A DNA stretch of 64,000 bases from Parelaphostrongylus tenuis (GCA_019055375.1 JAHQIW010006933.1:62001-126000), one strand, 5' to 3'. Counted from the first letter of the stretch, positions 35,701 through 47,389 are shown. Program-made: numbers and translations. The notes: generated by a model from the sequence alone, not told the origin.

Positions 35701-36092
35701 GGTGTACCAAGGTGGATCTCTCAGAACATAAACAATGCCATTTCGAAATATGGCAAGATGGATACCTTCAGTGGTATCAGTATCACTAACGGCATCACTA
35801 CTGTGACAGCTGACATTGGAGGCAAGCGTTATTCCGCACGACTTCCGTATGGGAGTGTTTCTCGATGAGTTCGAACTATATCATCGTGAATGGTCAGAGG
35901 AATGAAGAACTGGGGATCACCGTAAATAGTGACATTACTGTGTATAAAACCGAGAATGGCAAAACTGTCATTTACGACGGCTCTGCAAATATACGAGTCG
36001 ATGGTGGCCCATTACACATAAATTTGGGTGCAGGATCTAACAGTAGTACTGCTGAACTGAAGCAAAAAACGCCAGTTCCGTCTAAAGTTTGA
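32756..36092 (+). pseudogene. Secreted-protein family, frameshifted exon 3
   Basis: Exon 1 (32756-32806) encodes MILCAVFVGAFVTTDAQ, a good signal peptide with its ATG intact. Exon 2 (35382-35459) encodes IFPSGYTNFIDPF through RDGMFQ. Exon 3 starts at 35671 (STLFTPDWVAG) and runs in frame to about 35850, where a one-base loss relative to the copy at 59360-62942 leads to SVSR and TGA at 35866-35868. The remainder is open in the next frame to 36092, with NGQRNEE, NSDITVYKTENGKTV and DGGP, plus an extra tail of about 20 residues (LGAGSNSSTAELKQKTP). Introns are 2575 and 211 bp. A sequencing error could mimic this; otherwise it is a young pseudogene. Confidence 0.85.
33390..33690 (+). mobile_element. 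SINE family S1, old copy in intron
   Basis: The body and tail are recognisable (aaccacttcaaacgaagcgaaaattgaag, then a gatcgttgccgaaagcttt end), but the tRNA-like head is badly decayed. It lies in intron 1 of the family copy, with an inverted partner at 62115-62420, so it predates palindrome 3. Confidence 0.65.
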
Positions 36093-36854
36093 TTGGAAAC
36101 AACAGAATTTTAATTAACTTTTTCTTAATGTTGCATTGTGAACAAACATTTTTTGCATTCCTTCTTTTGAAACTTATAAAGCCAGCAAATGGCTGATATG
36201 AAGCGTAATGGATCACGGTGAAAAATAACATTATTTCGAAATCTACTATATATCAAAAATGACAAATTATTTTTACACAGGGTACTCTGGGTCAGAAAAG
36301 TGTATGTTTATAACACAATATAAGCAATTTCATTGATTTCTGAACAATCTTCACAAAATCTCTCTCTATGAAAATAGATAGCAAGAGAAAAACTAGCAAA
36401 ATGAATGTTTATCGGTACAAGAAAGACCTTTGTCACCATCATTTACATGGCAGTAAGTCAGTAATTTAAAAGAAGAAGAGCTTTGTTAAGACGAAGGTCA
36501 TCTCTCGGTTTCAGATTTCTTTGTAAATATTTCAATGTTCCCCCAGCCAATGTTTTTTCAATGTTCCTTTGTGCATCACGGATCCATCACGGAAAGAATA
36601 AGTTCATGGATGTCGAGATGCGCTCTGCAGCTCTACAGCAAGAATGTCAATGTGGGAAATTACTTGTACTGCATACAAACTGTACACTAACCCATATAAA
36701 CCTTACGTAGTTTCTCTGTGCCAACAAGATACTTATGTAAACATCTCCGAAGAACTCGTTATTGACCAAGACGTTCTATCGTGAATCAAACATCAGAATA
36801 ACAATCTCGTGTTCACTCATTGAGAAATTAATCAGTTATTGATCACATAGAAGC

Positions 36855-37060
36855 ACGTTTTGAACCGCTTCTTATGAGGCCTGATATGGACACCTGAGAA
36901 GTGACAGGCGCCTGTTTCGTCTCTCCGGGCTAATCAGTAACACAGTTTCCCCCCGTTTACTAAGAGATTGCCTGAACCGAGAGATACTGTGCTACTAAGG
37001 AGTCCGGAAGGAGGAAACCATATCAGACCTCATAACAACCGGCTCTAAACATGTTATCAT
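36855..37060. repeat. Foldback element F3
   Basis: Outer arms (ttatgaggcctgatatgg and ccatatcagacctcataac) and inner arms around cacagtttccccccg are inverted. Partner copy at 58390-58600. Confidence 0.7.
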
Positions 37061-37839
37061 GTCATCACATTATTATTGTTTTGAATAAGGTCTGTCAATA
37101 GAAATTGTCGAGAGTAGGGTATAATTATTGATCACTACCGAGTCTGACAGAAAGTCGGTCCAGTAATTATTACATATTGATAAAATATTTCGTTTTTCGT
37201 CATTTCCTGTAGTATTCCACATGCTGTTAATTTCCAAGAAATTTTCTTTGTGAATAGAGTACTCCCAATCTCACAATAATCAGCACTGTGCTGTTCAAAA
37301 GGCAAGCAGACACCGTGCAGTAAAGGGTTTACTTCAACAGGATCTGCTTCACTAGAACGTATTAGACAACGTGTGCTGAAATGTGTACCGAAGAATACAG
37401 ATGCCTGAGTTAACACATTCAAATTTAAGGCACGTGTAGAGCTACATCTTGTTTGCGTGCCGTTTTCTATGTCTTTTCCATTATTATTTACGCACTAAAT
37501 GCCTGGGCAAAACGATCAAACTTCAAACCTTACGGTATCGCGTTACCCGCTCGCGAGTCACTGATGTCTGCGCCGCGACTCGGTTTTCTGAGTCTTACCG
37601 TGATGGGTGGCGGCTTTACAATACTCAACAGAAATTTTCATTCCTTAGTGGCCTACAACTGATAACAAATCACAGCAGTATACACCAACAATTTCCAGAA
37701 AGGGCCTTTAATGTTTAATCAAAACGTAAAATATAAGTTTCTCGGCTTTGCGCAATTCCATTTTTGCAGAGAGTAAACCGCATATTGTTTATTGAGAAGT
37801 ATTGATGTAGTTTGAACTCAAATAGCTTGGAAGGTTCGG

Positions 37840-38070
37840 ATGTTTGAGCGGTACATCATCACAACGATGTTGAAAAGCGGTAAAACAAAGGCTTCATACA
37901 CTATAGTTGCTGAAGTCTGTTCAGTAAATTCTACCATTCACCTACAATATTTTCTTTTTAATGGTGATAAAAATCTAAATTTTATCAGAGACCCACAAGA
38001 TTGCCAGCTGTTCGCCGACCGATTGTCTGCTGCTTCCCAGGCGAAAATCAACTTGATAACGAAAGAATGA
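37840..38070 (+). other. Possible gene fragment, copy in both arms
   Basis: A 76-codon frame contains VAEVCSVNSTIHLQYFLFNG, DKNLNF and DCQLFADRLSAASQAKIN. The inverted copy at 56939-57162 (-) preserves TKVAEVCSVNSTIHLQYFL but has small indels. The I-x-LQ-x-x-L-x-x-GD-x-x-x-NF pattern vaguely recalls the PH domain of the TFIIH p62 subunit; I hold that loosely. No start, splice or partner exon is evident. Confidence 0.22.
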
Positions 38071-38299
38071 GTGTCCATTACCATTGAAGAGTTCTCAACA
38101 TCGTGTACCACGTGTGACGCACGAAAATGCCTCTCCGTGGCCACATAAGCCAAAGGCGCCTGCACAATGTAAGTTATATGTTGTATAATGTATTGGTTGC
38201 TTCCTGCCACGTGGATCTCTTAATTATCTGCTTACCATATAGAATAATCCAATACTTTCCGTTATCGGTAATCAATCTCATCCCTTTATGGTACCGCTT

Positions 38300-39180
38300 T
38301 TTTTTTCTAGAGTTTTAGTAGTTATTTGGGAGCTCAGATCTCGACAATACTGTGGTTATGCCTCATTTCTCAAAAGAATGTTTAGTTGCGGTAGTATTTA
38401 TGAAGCTATTTTCAAGTCAGCCGTTTTTCGCTGGACAAGGTTTTTTGCACTTTTCGTGTCATTCAAGAGCATAAATCTCGATGATTTCAAAGCTGAAGCT
38501 CGTGGCGAAAAGGACTTTCTCAGTACACTGAAGCAGTTGAAAAGTTTACCTTCTATTGTGAGCACGCATTAGCGCACCTCTCTCAAATCGTAAGGAGCGC
38601 TGCGATCTCAAAGCCGCCTTGAAAGGGGCATGATTTTGCTACTTATTTGAATATCGTTCACCATTTACATATATTTTTTAGTTCCTCCGTGTTAGAATTG
38701 TAAAAGAAACTTTGTTCTATCGTACTGTGGGTTCTGGCTTTTTATTTTCCTTCCGTATTGTGGAATAAACTCGCACGAAGTTTAAGCCTAAGCAGCCCGA
38801 GTCATGAAGAAAATACGAACATGAAGGGCATATCTTGAAGTATCGAAATAATACACTTCTGTCGAGAGTTTTTTCAAAAGGGAAAAAAGCTTGAAATGTA
38901 AAAAAAATTGCGAGCTACATGTAAACAATTCAACCGTAACAGACTAAAGTTGCGCGCCGAGTGCGAATCTTGATTTCATTTTATTGCTGTAGGGCATTAA
39001 AGACACCTTTCTCAGAAATGAAGCACAGCATTAAAGTTGTCGAGTTCAAGTTATTGAATGATTACTAAAATTATCTGTAAATGAAGAAAACGCATTGTTG
39101 CTTAAAGTTTAAGAATGATTACCGATGATCGATCATTACCTTAAATCCACATAAGAGCATTTAATGAATTACAAGCGTTA
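38300..39180. repeat. Degenerate 140-180 bp repeats
   Basis: Recurring phrases tagtagttatttgggagctcagatctcgac, gcgttttcgctggacaag and CTAAGCAGCC. The inverted partner is 55890-56760. Non-coding. Confidence 0.6.
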
Positions 39181-40506
39181 TAATGATGATGACCACAATA
39201 AATACGATTACGACCCGATGTCAAGCATCGACAATTCAACGGATTCGGTCACTGTGATTGAATGTACGGTGAGAGTGAATAAAGAGGTTAGCAATGATTG
39301 GCATAAAGGCGGCGGTTAAAGACTTCTGTGTATTACAATCAGGAGCCAGAGCGCGAAATGCACCTATGTCTACTCAAAAAAGATTCACAACGTTGGATGG
39401 TCATATGCGATGCGGAGGGCTTGAGTCAGGTATATTATAACAAGTAGCTCAACACCATGAGATGCGCGGTTAAATATGATACTGTATATTTTGCTCCAGT
39501 GGCGAACCAGGGTAGACCATTGTAGTTATGCTCCGTCGCCGTGGTGGATGCTCCTGCTTTTCAACAACTTAGGCCACTTATCAAAGGCAACTCAACATGA
39601 TGGCATCGGTAGAACATTGCATAGCCTTAATGCACTACGAATGATTACAACAAATTGATGGATGATTTGTCTCCGAGTGGTGAATGCTTGAATAGTGGAG
39701 TCTGAGTGGTGCGACACAAAGTGCAGCAATCCGATCGTCCGAAATGAGCCAAGGGAGTGATGATTTAGTGGTCGATATTGTTGGTCTAACAGTTGTAAGC
39801 CGGTAGTGTGAAAAAAATAGCAGCGCAATCAACTAAGAGTCACTATAGCTCGTCCTCACAATTCATACTGCGGATCTAAGCACTTCTCGTATCCGGTTAG
39901 TTTCATTACATTCATCCTCCACAACGCAAAGAGTTTCAGATATTTCACATGATGCTGCGGCTGCAGGATAATATACTATATTTCCATTTTAGTTCACAAT
40001 ACCAGTCACCACATTCATAGTGTGAATACCTGAACTTGTTGCACTAGATCCCTTTCCCTAGAGTTATCGTGCCAAAGGTCTCCCGAAGATTTCACTGCTG
40101 TTTCGCCTGCTGGTTCAGGCTTTTGTCATCTTCATCAATGTTGTCTAATGCTGATCAAAACGATTCCAACTGCATACTTGGAGACAACGGAGCTAAGACG
40201 CTCTCCAGAGATTGCAGGAAAGCTTTGAAGAATGGTGTCAAATTGGGAACTCACGGTCTGACAGACTGTACTAAGAGATTCTCTATTCTCCCCAAATATA
40301 ATACTAGGTTGGAAAGAAAGCTTCCATCGTTTGATAATATGAAAATCGAGAAAACTTATCTTGATTAGCTGACGCGAGGTTGGTAAATTAGTCGTAGAAC
40401 TTCGGCTGACGTTTCGGCGACCCGCATTCTTCCTAGTCTCTGCGTATGTAGTGCTAGACTATTTGAATGATTCGACTGGTCTTATTTATATGCTGCCTAG
40501 GTCAGG

Positions 40507-40842
40507 TTAGAAGATCAAACGAAGAAAGCGCGCGAGATCTCGTGTGATGGTGGCGCGCTCGTCCTTCCGGTTCATTTCGGGATTTTGGGCGTTTATCCAA
40601 AATGCCTCAAGAGTCTTGCGCGTGGATGTTTTCGATTCCTGCTCTAGGATTGTGACAGTCACATCAAGATCGTTGTTGTTGTGTTTTTGTGCTTTATGTA
40701 AACCTAAAGGTTTCGTTTTATCTATTTTGGATTTACTATCTAGATGTTCTTTTATGCGGATGAAAAGTGGTCTACCCGTTTCGCCTATATATTCTTCCCC
40801 GCATGTTTTACATGTTAGTAAATAAATTGTGCCCGATCTCAT
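40507..40842 (-). pseudogene. GIY-YIG endonuclease domain, inverted arm
   Basis: 111 codons read MRSGTIYLLTCKTCGEEYIG, then ETGRPLFIRIKEHLDS and EAFWINAQNPEMNRK. The T-IYLLTC, C-x-x-C, YIGETGR, R-x-K-EHL and E-x-FWI motifs are those of the endonuclease at the C-terminus of Penelope-like proteins. The frame is open, but there is no reverse transcriptase ahead of it in this orientation, only a frameshifted linker to 41203. Confidence 0.85.
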
Positions 40843-41221
40843 ACAATTCCCTCTTTTCCGTTAGGGCAGATCATACAGTTTTTGGTGTTGCACAATCGAT
40901 CATAAAGTCTATTGCGGATTAGCTGATGGCGTAGGGTGGGAGGTGGGACTTCAATAACTACCACGGAACTTTCAAGACCGCGTCTTTTTAGACACCTTTT
41001 AACCGCGCTAATAATTTCGTTTGCATAAATGGCAGTTTGAAGGGAACTTTAGTCAGGTGCGGAGTATTGTTCTTTCGGGACCTAATTCCACTTTTTGAAT
41101 ATTCCCAAGTAGCAATGTTTTGTAGCCGTTGGAAATGGCAATTTTTCGTGCCAAGTCTAATGATTCGTTCCTTTCTTCTTCTCCTGTGCACACATTTTTA
41201 TCCCAAGAACAATAATCCTAT

Positions 41222-42720
41222 TTGTCCGGTCCTACACCTTCTCATAAAACACATAAACTTACATCTAATGATGATCTAGTGTCAACCGATCCATCAATGT
41301 ACAAGGTTAGACCTATCATCAGTTGTATAGGCGGACCTACGGTTAGAATAACGTGGTTTCTGAACCTTATTTTTACTGAGGTGCTCAAATTCATACCAAC
41401 CCATCTACCTAGTACCCAAATGTTACTAGATCACCTCCATTGCGCGAAACCAAACAACTCGCACGTAATGGAGTCATTTGATAATACCTCACCCTATACA
41501 AACGTATCAAATAACTCTGATGCAAGCCATTTTCGAACTCTTAACTGAAAATGAACAAAAAGTAAATATGTATGGCTTCACAATTCAGCAACTAATAACC
41601 CTCCTAAAACAATGTATTAGTTGTTCAGTTTTCGGTGGTCAGGAAAATACTTTACACAACTTAGGGGGTTAGCCATGGCCAACGTTTAGCACCTAGTCTT
41701 GCCATCGCTTTTATGTATAAGATGGAAGCTCCAGTTCTCCTTCACTGCCCATTGCTCTACTGACGATTGCTTCATTGTCTGCTCCACACAAGAGGAAGTG
41801 GACAAATGTTTTGAAGTCTTGAACGGACATTCAGAGCATATAAAATTTACGCGAGAAAGTCCAAACGGGAGCTGGCTTCCATTCTTAAACATCCAAGTAA
41901 AGCTTTTGGATAGTGGCTATAGTACAAAATGCTATCGAAAACCAAGTAACAAAAACATTTAGGTCAATCACCTTTCCTCTCATCCTTCACACATGAAAAA
42001 ACCGCTAATTAAAAACATGTTTCGAACGACTAAAAATGTGTGCACAGGAGAAGAAGAAAGAAACGAATCATTAGACTTGGCAAGAAAAATTGCCATTTCC
42101 AACGGCTACAAAACATCTGCTACTTGAGAATATTCAAAAAGTGGAATTAGGTCCCGAAAGAACAATACTCCGCACCTGACTAAAGTTCCCTTCAAACTGC
42201 CATTTATGTCAAACGAAATTAGTAGCGCGGTTAAAAGGTGCCTGAAAAGATGCGGTCTTGAAAGTTCCGTGGTAGTTATTGAAGTCCCACCTCCCACCCT
42301 ACGCCATAAGCTGATTCGCAATAGACTTTATGATCGATTGTGCAACACGAAAAACTGTATGATTTACCCTAACTGAAAAGAGGGGAATTGTATGAGATCA
42401 GGCACAATTTATTTATTAACATGTAAAACATGCGGGGAAGAATATATAGGCGAAACGGGTAGACCACATTTCATCCGCATAAAAGAACATCTAGATAGTA
42501 GATCTAAAATAGATCAAACGAAAGCCTTAGGTTTACATAGGGCACAAAAAGCACAACAACAAGGATTTTGATGTGACTGTCACAGTCCTAGCGCAGAAAT
42601 CAAAACATCCACGCTCAAGACTCTTGACGCATTTTGGATAAACGCCCAAAACCCCGAAATGAACCGGAAGGACGAGTGCGTCACCATCACGCGAGATCTC
42701 GCGCCCTTCTTCGTTTGATC
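41222..42720 (+). pseudogene. Penelope-like reverse transcriptase and endonuclease
   Basis: In order: YKVRPIISCIGGPTVRITWF (about 41300), ESFDNTSPYTNVS with the motif A Asp (about 41470), CSTDDCFIVCSTQEE with the catalytic DD (about 41760), WLPFLNIQVK and CYRKPSNKNI (to 41962), the linker EERNESLDLARKIAISNG and VPPPTLRHKLIRNRLYD, then MRSGTIYLLTCKTCGEEYIG and ETGRPHFIRIKEHL (42390-42495), and DAFWINAQNPEMNRK. The 5' half of the reverse transcriptase is missing, and several stops and frameshifts (near 41665, 42125, 42375, 42535) make it inactive. The YIDD-type motif is altered to STDD. Confidence 0.88.
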
Positions 42721-43683
42721 TTCTTACTTGACCTAGACAGCATATGAATAAGACCATTCGAATCATTCAGATAGTCTAATACTACATACGCCCATGCTCT
42801 GAAGAAGGCGGGTCGCCGAAAACGTCAGCCGAACTTCTACGACTAATTCACCAACCTCGCGTCAGCTAATCGAGATAAGTTTTCTCGATTTTCATATAAA
42901 ATTAATTATGCCGAAGTTTATAGAAAGTCGAACTTTTGAATCTATTGATAATGCATTCAAAATTTATGCATATATTCAGACAACAAACAGCAACAACTAT
43001 TCTTTAAACTACAGGCCAACGTTATGGACCACTTTTTGCCATCGGTCCGCAAGGTCTTGTATCTGATCGAAGCAACGCTCCTTCGGTTTTGAATCAAAGA
43101 ACTCGTGGCTTGCTTCCTCACCATCATCAAAAGATTCAAATCCGCGACCTTCCCAGAAGTGTTGCATTGATAGAAAAAGGCAGTAATCAGGTGGCAACGT
43201 CCGGACTATAGGGTGGATGCGGTAGAATCTCAACTCCGTCAATTTCTCAAACTTTGCCTTGGTGTTTTTGGCTGTGTGTGATCTTGCGTTCTCATCGGCG
43301 AGCAGCATCAGCAGCATCTGAACCAAATTTGTACTCGTGAAGCATCAACAAACGTCTTTGTTCTCTGGACATTTCCATTCTCAATTCTGCAGCGCATATA
43401 GACAAATTATCAATAGATGCGCAAGAAGTAGACCTTCCAAATGATATGAAAAACACACACGATTCATGCGAAAAAACGACATTCCCATCCAAACGCTGGA
43501 AAATTCCTTTCCAACTCAATATAATTCAGTAAAATGCAGTAAACACAAAATGCAGTAAAACGTCTGCAAAACACTTCGGTTGCATGAGTTGAAAAATTAT
43601 CAATGTTGAACGGTGACAAGACGACGCGAACCATCAGAACCGCATGAGGTGGTTAGGGTTATTTGATTTCAAAGCCTTTCAAC

Positions 43684-44000
43684 CGAATCTCTTGAGACCT
43701 CGCTCAAGAACAATGTAGTTTCAAAATGTATTTTGTGCCTTTCATGAGGTCTGTATTGAGCATTTACACAGCGCAAAAAACGTGTTTCGGCTTCACAGCG
43801 TCGTCAGTTGCACGGTACCTTTCTTCTGAATCAATTATTTGTAGGGAAATAAATTAGTGTATATTAAGGAATCGACGCTGAATGCCGAAACACGTGTCTA
43901 GCATTATGAGTGTTCATGAAAAGCTTAAAATACATTGCCAGATTACATTGTTCTTAAGCGAGGTCACCTAACAGTCGATTGAAAGATAGTTTCAATATGT
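43684..44000. repeat. Foldback element F1
   Basis: Outer arms: ttcaaccgaatctcttgagacctcgctcaagaacaatgta against tacattgttcttaagcgaggtcacctaacagtcgattgaa. Inner arms hold aacgtgtttcggc and gccgaaacacgtg. The inverted partner lies in 53735-54030; a further diverged F1 piece is at 44040-44290. Confidence 0.8.
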
Positions 44001-45109
44001 CTTGTAACAACAATTCGCTATATCAACAATCATTCAAGCTGAAAGAACGTCGCGGTGATTGTTTCACCGCACACTGAGTGCCACATGTTCGACACGGGCT
44101 CCTCTATGTGAGGCGGTATATCTTCGAGGATCTGATTGAATGAAAAGGCACCTTGCAGATGATGAGGATAAAGCAGAACACGTGCCTTGCACTGTATAAG
44201 TGCCCATAAGACACCTCATGAAAGACTCAAAATACGTTGTCAGATTATATTTGACTTCAAATGAAGTGATTGAATTTATGTCCCATAAGTTATGAAATTC
44301 TTCTCTCTCCCTTCATAGTCAGGAGGCGGTTGTAATGTTGGGTTACATTTGTGTTGCTCTGCGATTATTGTTTATGATCACGATGGAACTGAAGCGATCT
44401 CAACAAAAGTCTTATCATAATGCTTGTTATTTGCAGAGATAATAAAGAACCAAATTCGAAACTGTTGCCGATATTATTATTGCTTCTTTCCAAGTCCTCA
44501 ACGAAAGAGGTCTTCGCCTATGAACCCACTTAGAATGTAAACTTTCTTAGTAACAGAAATGAAAACACCATTTGAACTTAGTGCAGTCTCTGCAGCGGTG
44601 GCAGTAAGATTTTCAGGTTAAGATGAGACTTTCTCAGTAATTAATGTGACAGACATCTTATCTTCCCATTTACTTTTCATTTGAAGTAAAGGAAAGTGAA
44701 AACTCTTTCTCGATTTTTTTCCTTCACGTCACTTTTACGCTTGTCAGAGGAAGTTGTAAAAAAATCCTCCCATCAAACCCCCACCAACAATATAACACAT
44801 CAGTGCTTCTTGTTTCCTATGCTCAATTTGACCATTTCATCCACTACTCCAGCAAAAGGCATCTGCTGTCGTCTATAACTGCGACTAATATCTAGATCTT
44901 TTTATAAACGTTTGTAAACGATGAAGGGCATTTCTATCCTTGAAAATACAGAGATTTTTTTTACTTGGCGAAGGAAGTTTAGTAGTCATCCGACAGCTTG
45001 AATCTCGGTAATTTCAAAACTGCCTTCGATTTTCACGCTCCCCTAGTACGTTGTAGCAGCAAAAAAATTATGTTCAATAGTCGGTTTGATTAAAATACTC
45101 GGTTAATGG

Positions 45110-45325
45110 GTGCGGATCGCCTTTTACTAGCCCTCTGACTTCCAGGGCCCGAATCTGTGTGTCCAACTGGCAAATGTGGATTGCTTGCCTCACCAACTCC
45201 TCCACATCACCTCTGTGACTGTAACCCCAGTGTGGGAATCACTGTCTGTCTCACTTCTCTCCGTCATTCGGCACACCGTCCATCGGAAAGAAGGTTGATG
45301 GTTCGATCCCCTACTACAACGTGTC
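45110..45325 (+). repeat. SINE-like element, third family
   Basis: GGTTCGATCCC, a perfect B box, lies at 45302-45312 near one end. Body phrases (actgtctgtctcacttctctccgtcattcgg) recur inverted at 46225-46460 and 52413-52620. This copy forms the inner end of palindrome 3. Confidence 0.55.
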
Positions 45326-45396
45326 ACTGAAGATCTTTTGGTACTAACATTTTGATGTCGATTAGTGTTCAAGGTTCTATAACGCAATTATTATAT

Positions 45397-45668
45397 ACCA
45401 AAGAGGAATTAGTGGTGAGCGAAAATACTACCTCAGATAGAAGTCGAACCTGCGTTTCTTCCACACCGGAGGTGCGTGCTACCACTACACCACTGAAGTA
45501 TATTAGCATCACCACTCATTCTTCAATATCTGTATGATAGCTGTCAGCAACCAATTTGCGAATGTGCCTCGGTGGTGTAGTGATAGCACGGGTCCTACGT
45601 ATAGATGAAAAGCGGGTTCGACTACCGTTTGACGTCGTATTTTTGCCCACCACTCAGTTCTCTGAATT
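45397..45668. repeat. Foldback element with two opposed tRNA-like arms
   Basis: The ends agaggaattagtggtgagcg and the complement of gcccaccactcagttctctg pair. The left arm carries on the minus strand TGGTGTAGTGGTAGCAC and GCAGGTTCGACTTC; the right arm carries on the plus strand TGGTGTAGTGATAGCAC and GCGGGTTCGACTAC. Both halves therefore keep an A-box-like and a B-box-like sequence, facing outward. Confidence 0.75.
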
Positions 45669-46224
45669 ATGTATGAAGCACCATAACACTGCGAAAGACG
45701 CAGTAAAAACACTGGAATTTTTGCGATTATTATGGCAAAAACGCTTGGTTGTCTAACATTGCACTACCTTTTGAAAGAAAACGTAAATCCATAAGGTAAA
45801 TACGCATATCCAACTTTTTGTGATGTGGAAATGAAACCGTCGGAAGCAGATGGCATACCAGGTCTCTCAGGCAGAGTTGTACGGCCTCACTCTTGTATAA
45901 AGCTTCGTTGAAGTTGTTTCGGGGAGGCTTGATATAAAAAACTGTCTCGAGAGCATACTGAACCGGAAAGAAATAAGAAGTTTACATAGATTTGAAATCT
46001 CATTCTAAAATAATTTACATTAAAAACTGCCACATTGTCGTCCAGGAAAGAACTTGGAGATGTCATCCAGACAAAAAAACTTGTATATGAGTTGCTATTC
46101 ATGGATTCACGTTTTATATCAAGAAGTAGTGAAATGTCAGACATCTGAGCATCTATTGCCATAGAAATTACGTTACAGAAGAAGTTTCAATACCAGTCGA
46201 CACCAAGACGATAACAGTAAAAAA

Positions 46225-46460
46225 AAACACAGTGATGTGTTGTGATAAGGAATCAAACCAGCAACCTTCTTTCCGATGGACGGCAGAAAGAATTGAGACA
46301 GACAGTGATACTGGGAGCCACATTTGCAGAAGAGGAGGTGGAGCCGTTAGTGGTGAGAGTGGCGAAGAGGTCGGGCAGACTGCTCACCCTTGTCAGTAAG
46401 ACGCACAGATCTGGGCCTGTGGAAGCTAAAGGGTTAAGCTATATAATCGCTGCCTGATAA
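46225..46460 (-). repeat. SINE-like element, third family
   Basis: Shares gatggacggcagaaagaattgagacagacag and cagaggaggtggagccgtta with 52413-52620, and the inverse with 45110-45325. The B-box region is altered here (ggtttgattcc on the minus strand). Confidence 0.5.
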
Positions 46461-46821
46461 GCTGAACGATTACAAAGCTAAATCTGCTCTTTGAAAAAGG
46501 TTTCTAGAGTGTGCTGTGAGATTGAGGATGAAATTCTTAGCAGATAAGAATTTTATCTGCACAAAAAGTACATGAGTGGGTAGAAAAATAGTTTCTGCCT
46601 GCTATAAGGCGACAGAAGATTCGACCCCTTTGACTGGATGAGAGCTTTTCATAAGAGTGTTAGTAATCATTTGAAAGGATGAATATCTGGCTATAACGCT
46701 ATCTGGCCGTTTTTTGAAAAAAACAAAACCCTATCATACCATTAGACAGCGTAAATCTCATCGATACGTTAAGTTTTCAAAAACACTTCTTAATGCGCTG
46801 TTAGAGCTAAAAGAAACTTCA

Positions 46822-46887
46822 GTTTCGCACTCGGCGCCGTGTCGGTCGCGCTCACATGTAGTGTGCGTTGGGCGCCGAGTGCGAAAC
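46822..46887. repeat. Perfect 17-bp inverted repeat
   Basis: GTTTCGCACTCGGCGCC (46822-46838) and its exact complement (46871-46887) around a 32-base loop. Single arms resembling it occur at about 38957 and 56010, so it is probably two opposed repeat ends. Confidence 0.8.
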
Positions 46888-47065
46888 ACAATATTCTCCT
46901 AGATGTAAGAACGCGCACAAAGTTATATGAGAAATCAAATATATCATTAAAATTTTTAAGATTTCTGCTATCGAACTGTTATCAAAAGTCTAAGAGAAAT
47001 CTGTGTGCAGCTAAAAGTACTCAGATGTGCAGTACAATTCTATTCCTACTCTACATAGCGCCAAA

Positions 47066-47370
47066 GTGAGCGCATGTGGCGCAGTGGTGAGAGGTGCCCT
47101 GCGTCGCACACGAGGTCAATGGTTCGATCTCGCGCTCATAGCCCACCAAGCCATCCATCCTTCCGGGGTCGGTGAATTGGTACCAGGCAGGTCTCAGACT
47201 TGTCTGGGAGGTAAGCAGCACTGACTCGGTTCAGCGGGAGGCCACCGCGAGTCATTGTAAAGGCCAGATATGCACTCAATCACCTCAAACGAAGTTAGAA
47301 ATTGAAGTCGAATGCATGGCGCATCCCTAAGGGATTGATCTACGTCGAGAGCTTTATCCTTTTATCCTTT
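47066..47370 (+). mobile_element. SINE family S1, complete copy
   Basis: Full A box (TGGCGCAGTGG) and B box (GGTTCGATCTC), followed by the family body and a tail of ccttttatcc repeats. An 11-bp target-site duplication, ATAGCGCCAAA, flanks it at 47055-47065 and 47371-47381. This is the best reference copy of the family in the window. Confidence 0.92.
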
Positions 47371-47389
47371 ATAGCGCCAAAAGATTTCT

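Larger units (their letters stand above)
40335..42900 (+). mobile_element. Penelope-like element with inverted 3' arm
   Basis: A plus-strand reverse transcriptase and endonuclease body (41222-42720) is preceded by an inverted copy of its own 3' part (40335-41203). The outer ends match as inverted repeats (atgaaaatcgagaaaactta and its complement). Such partial inverted copies are typical of this class. The element sits inside a mariner terminus; the partner mariner in the other arm has no insertion. Confidence 0.85.
40306..43516 (-). mobile_element. Deleted mariner split by a Penelope-like element
   Basis: The 3' end (AGGTTGGAAAGAAAGCTTCC) lies at 40306 and the 5' end near 43516, with 40335-42900 inserted between. 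On the minus strand 43009-43516 encodes EMSREQRRLLMLHEYKFG then AADAARR (start of the transposase), joined by an internal deletion to DENARSHTAKNTK (second catalytic Asp) and PPDYCLFLSMQHF (third Asp). Without the insertion it is about 620 bp. Partner at 54192-54784. Confidence 0.85.
31561..45325. repeat. Palindrome 3, left arm
   Basis: Reverse complement of 52413-64000, apart from the Penelope-like insertion at about 40335-42900 here and two foldback insertions in the other arm. Paired landmarks are the secreted-protein genes, an S1 SINE, F3 foldbacks, mariner copies, F1 foldbacks and a SINE-like element at the inner end. The match still holds at the window's right edge, so the outer boundary is not seen. 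Confidence 0.93.

Noticed and set aside
36483..36710. 75-codon plus-strand frame downstream of the left palindrome 3 gene
   Set aside because: No splice support, no domain; the right-arm counterpart near 58700-58950 does not keep the frame.
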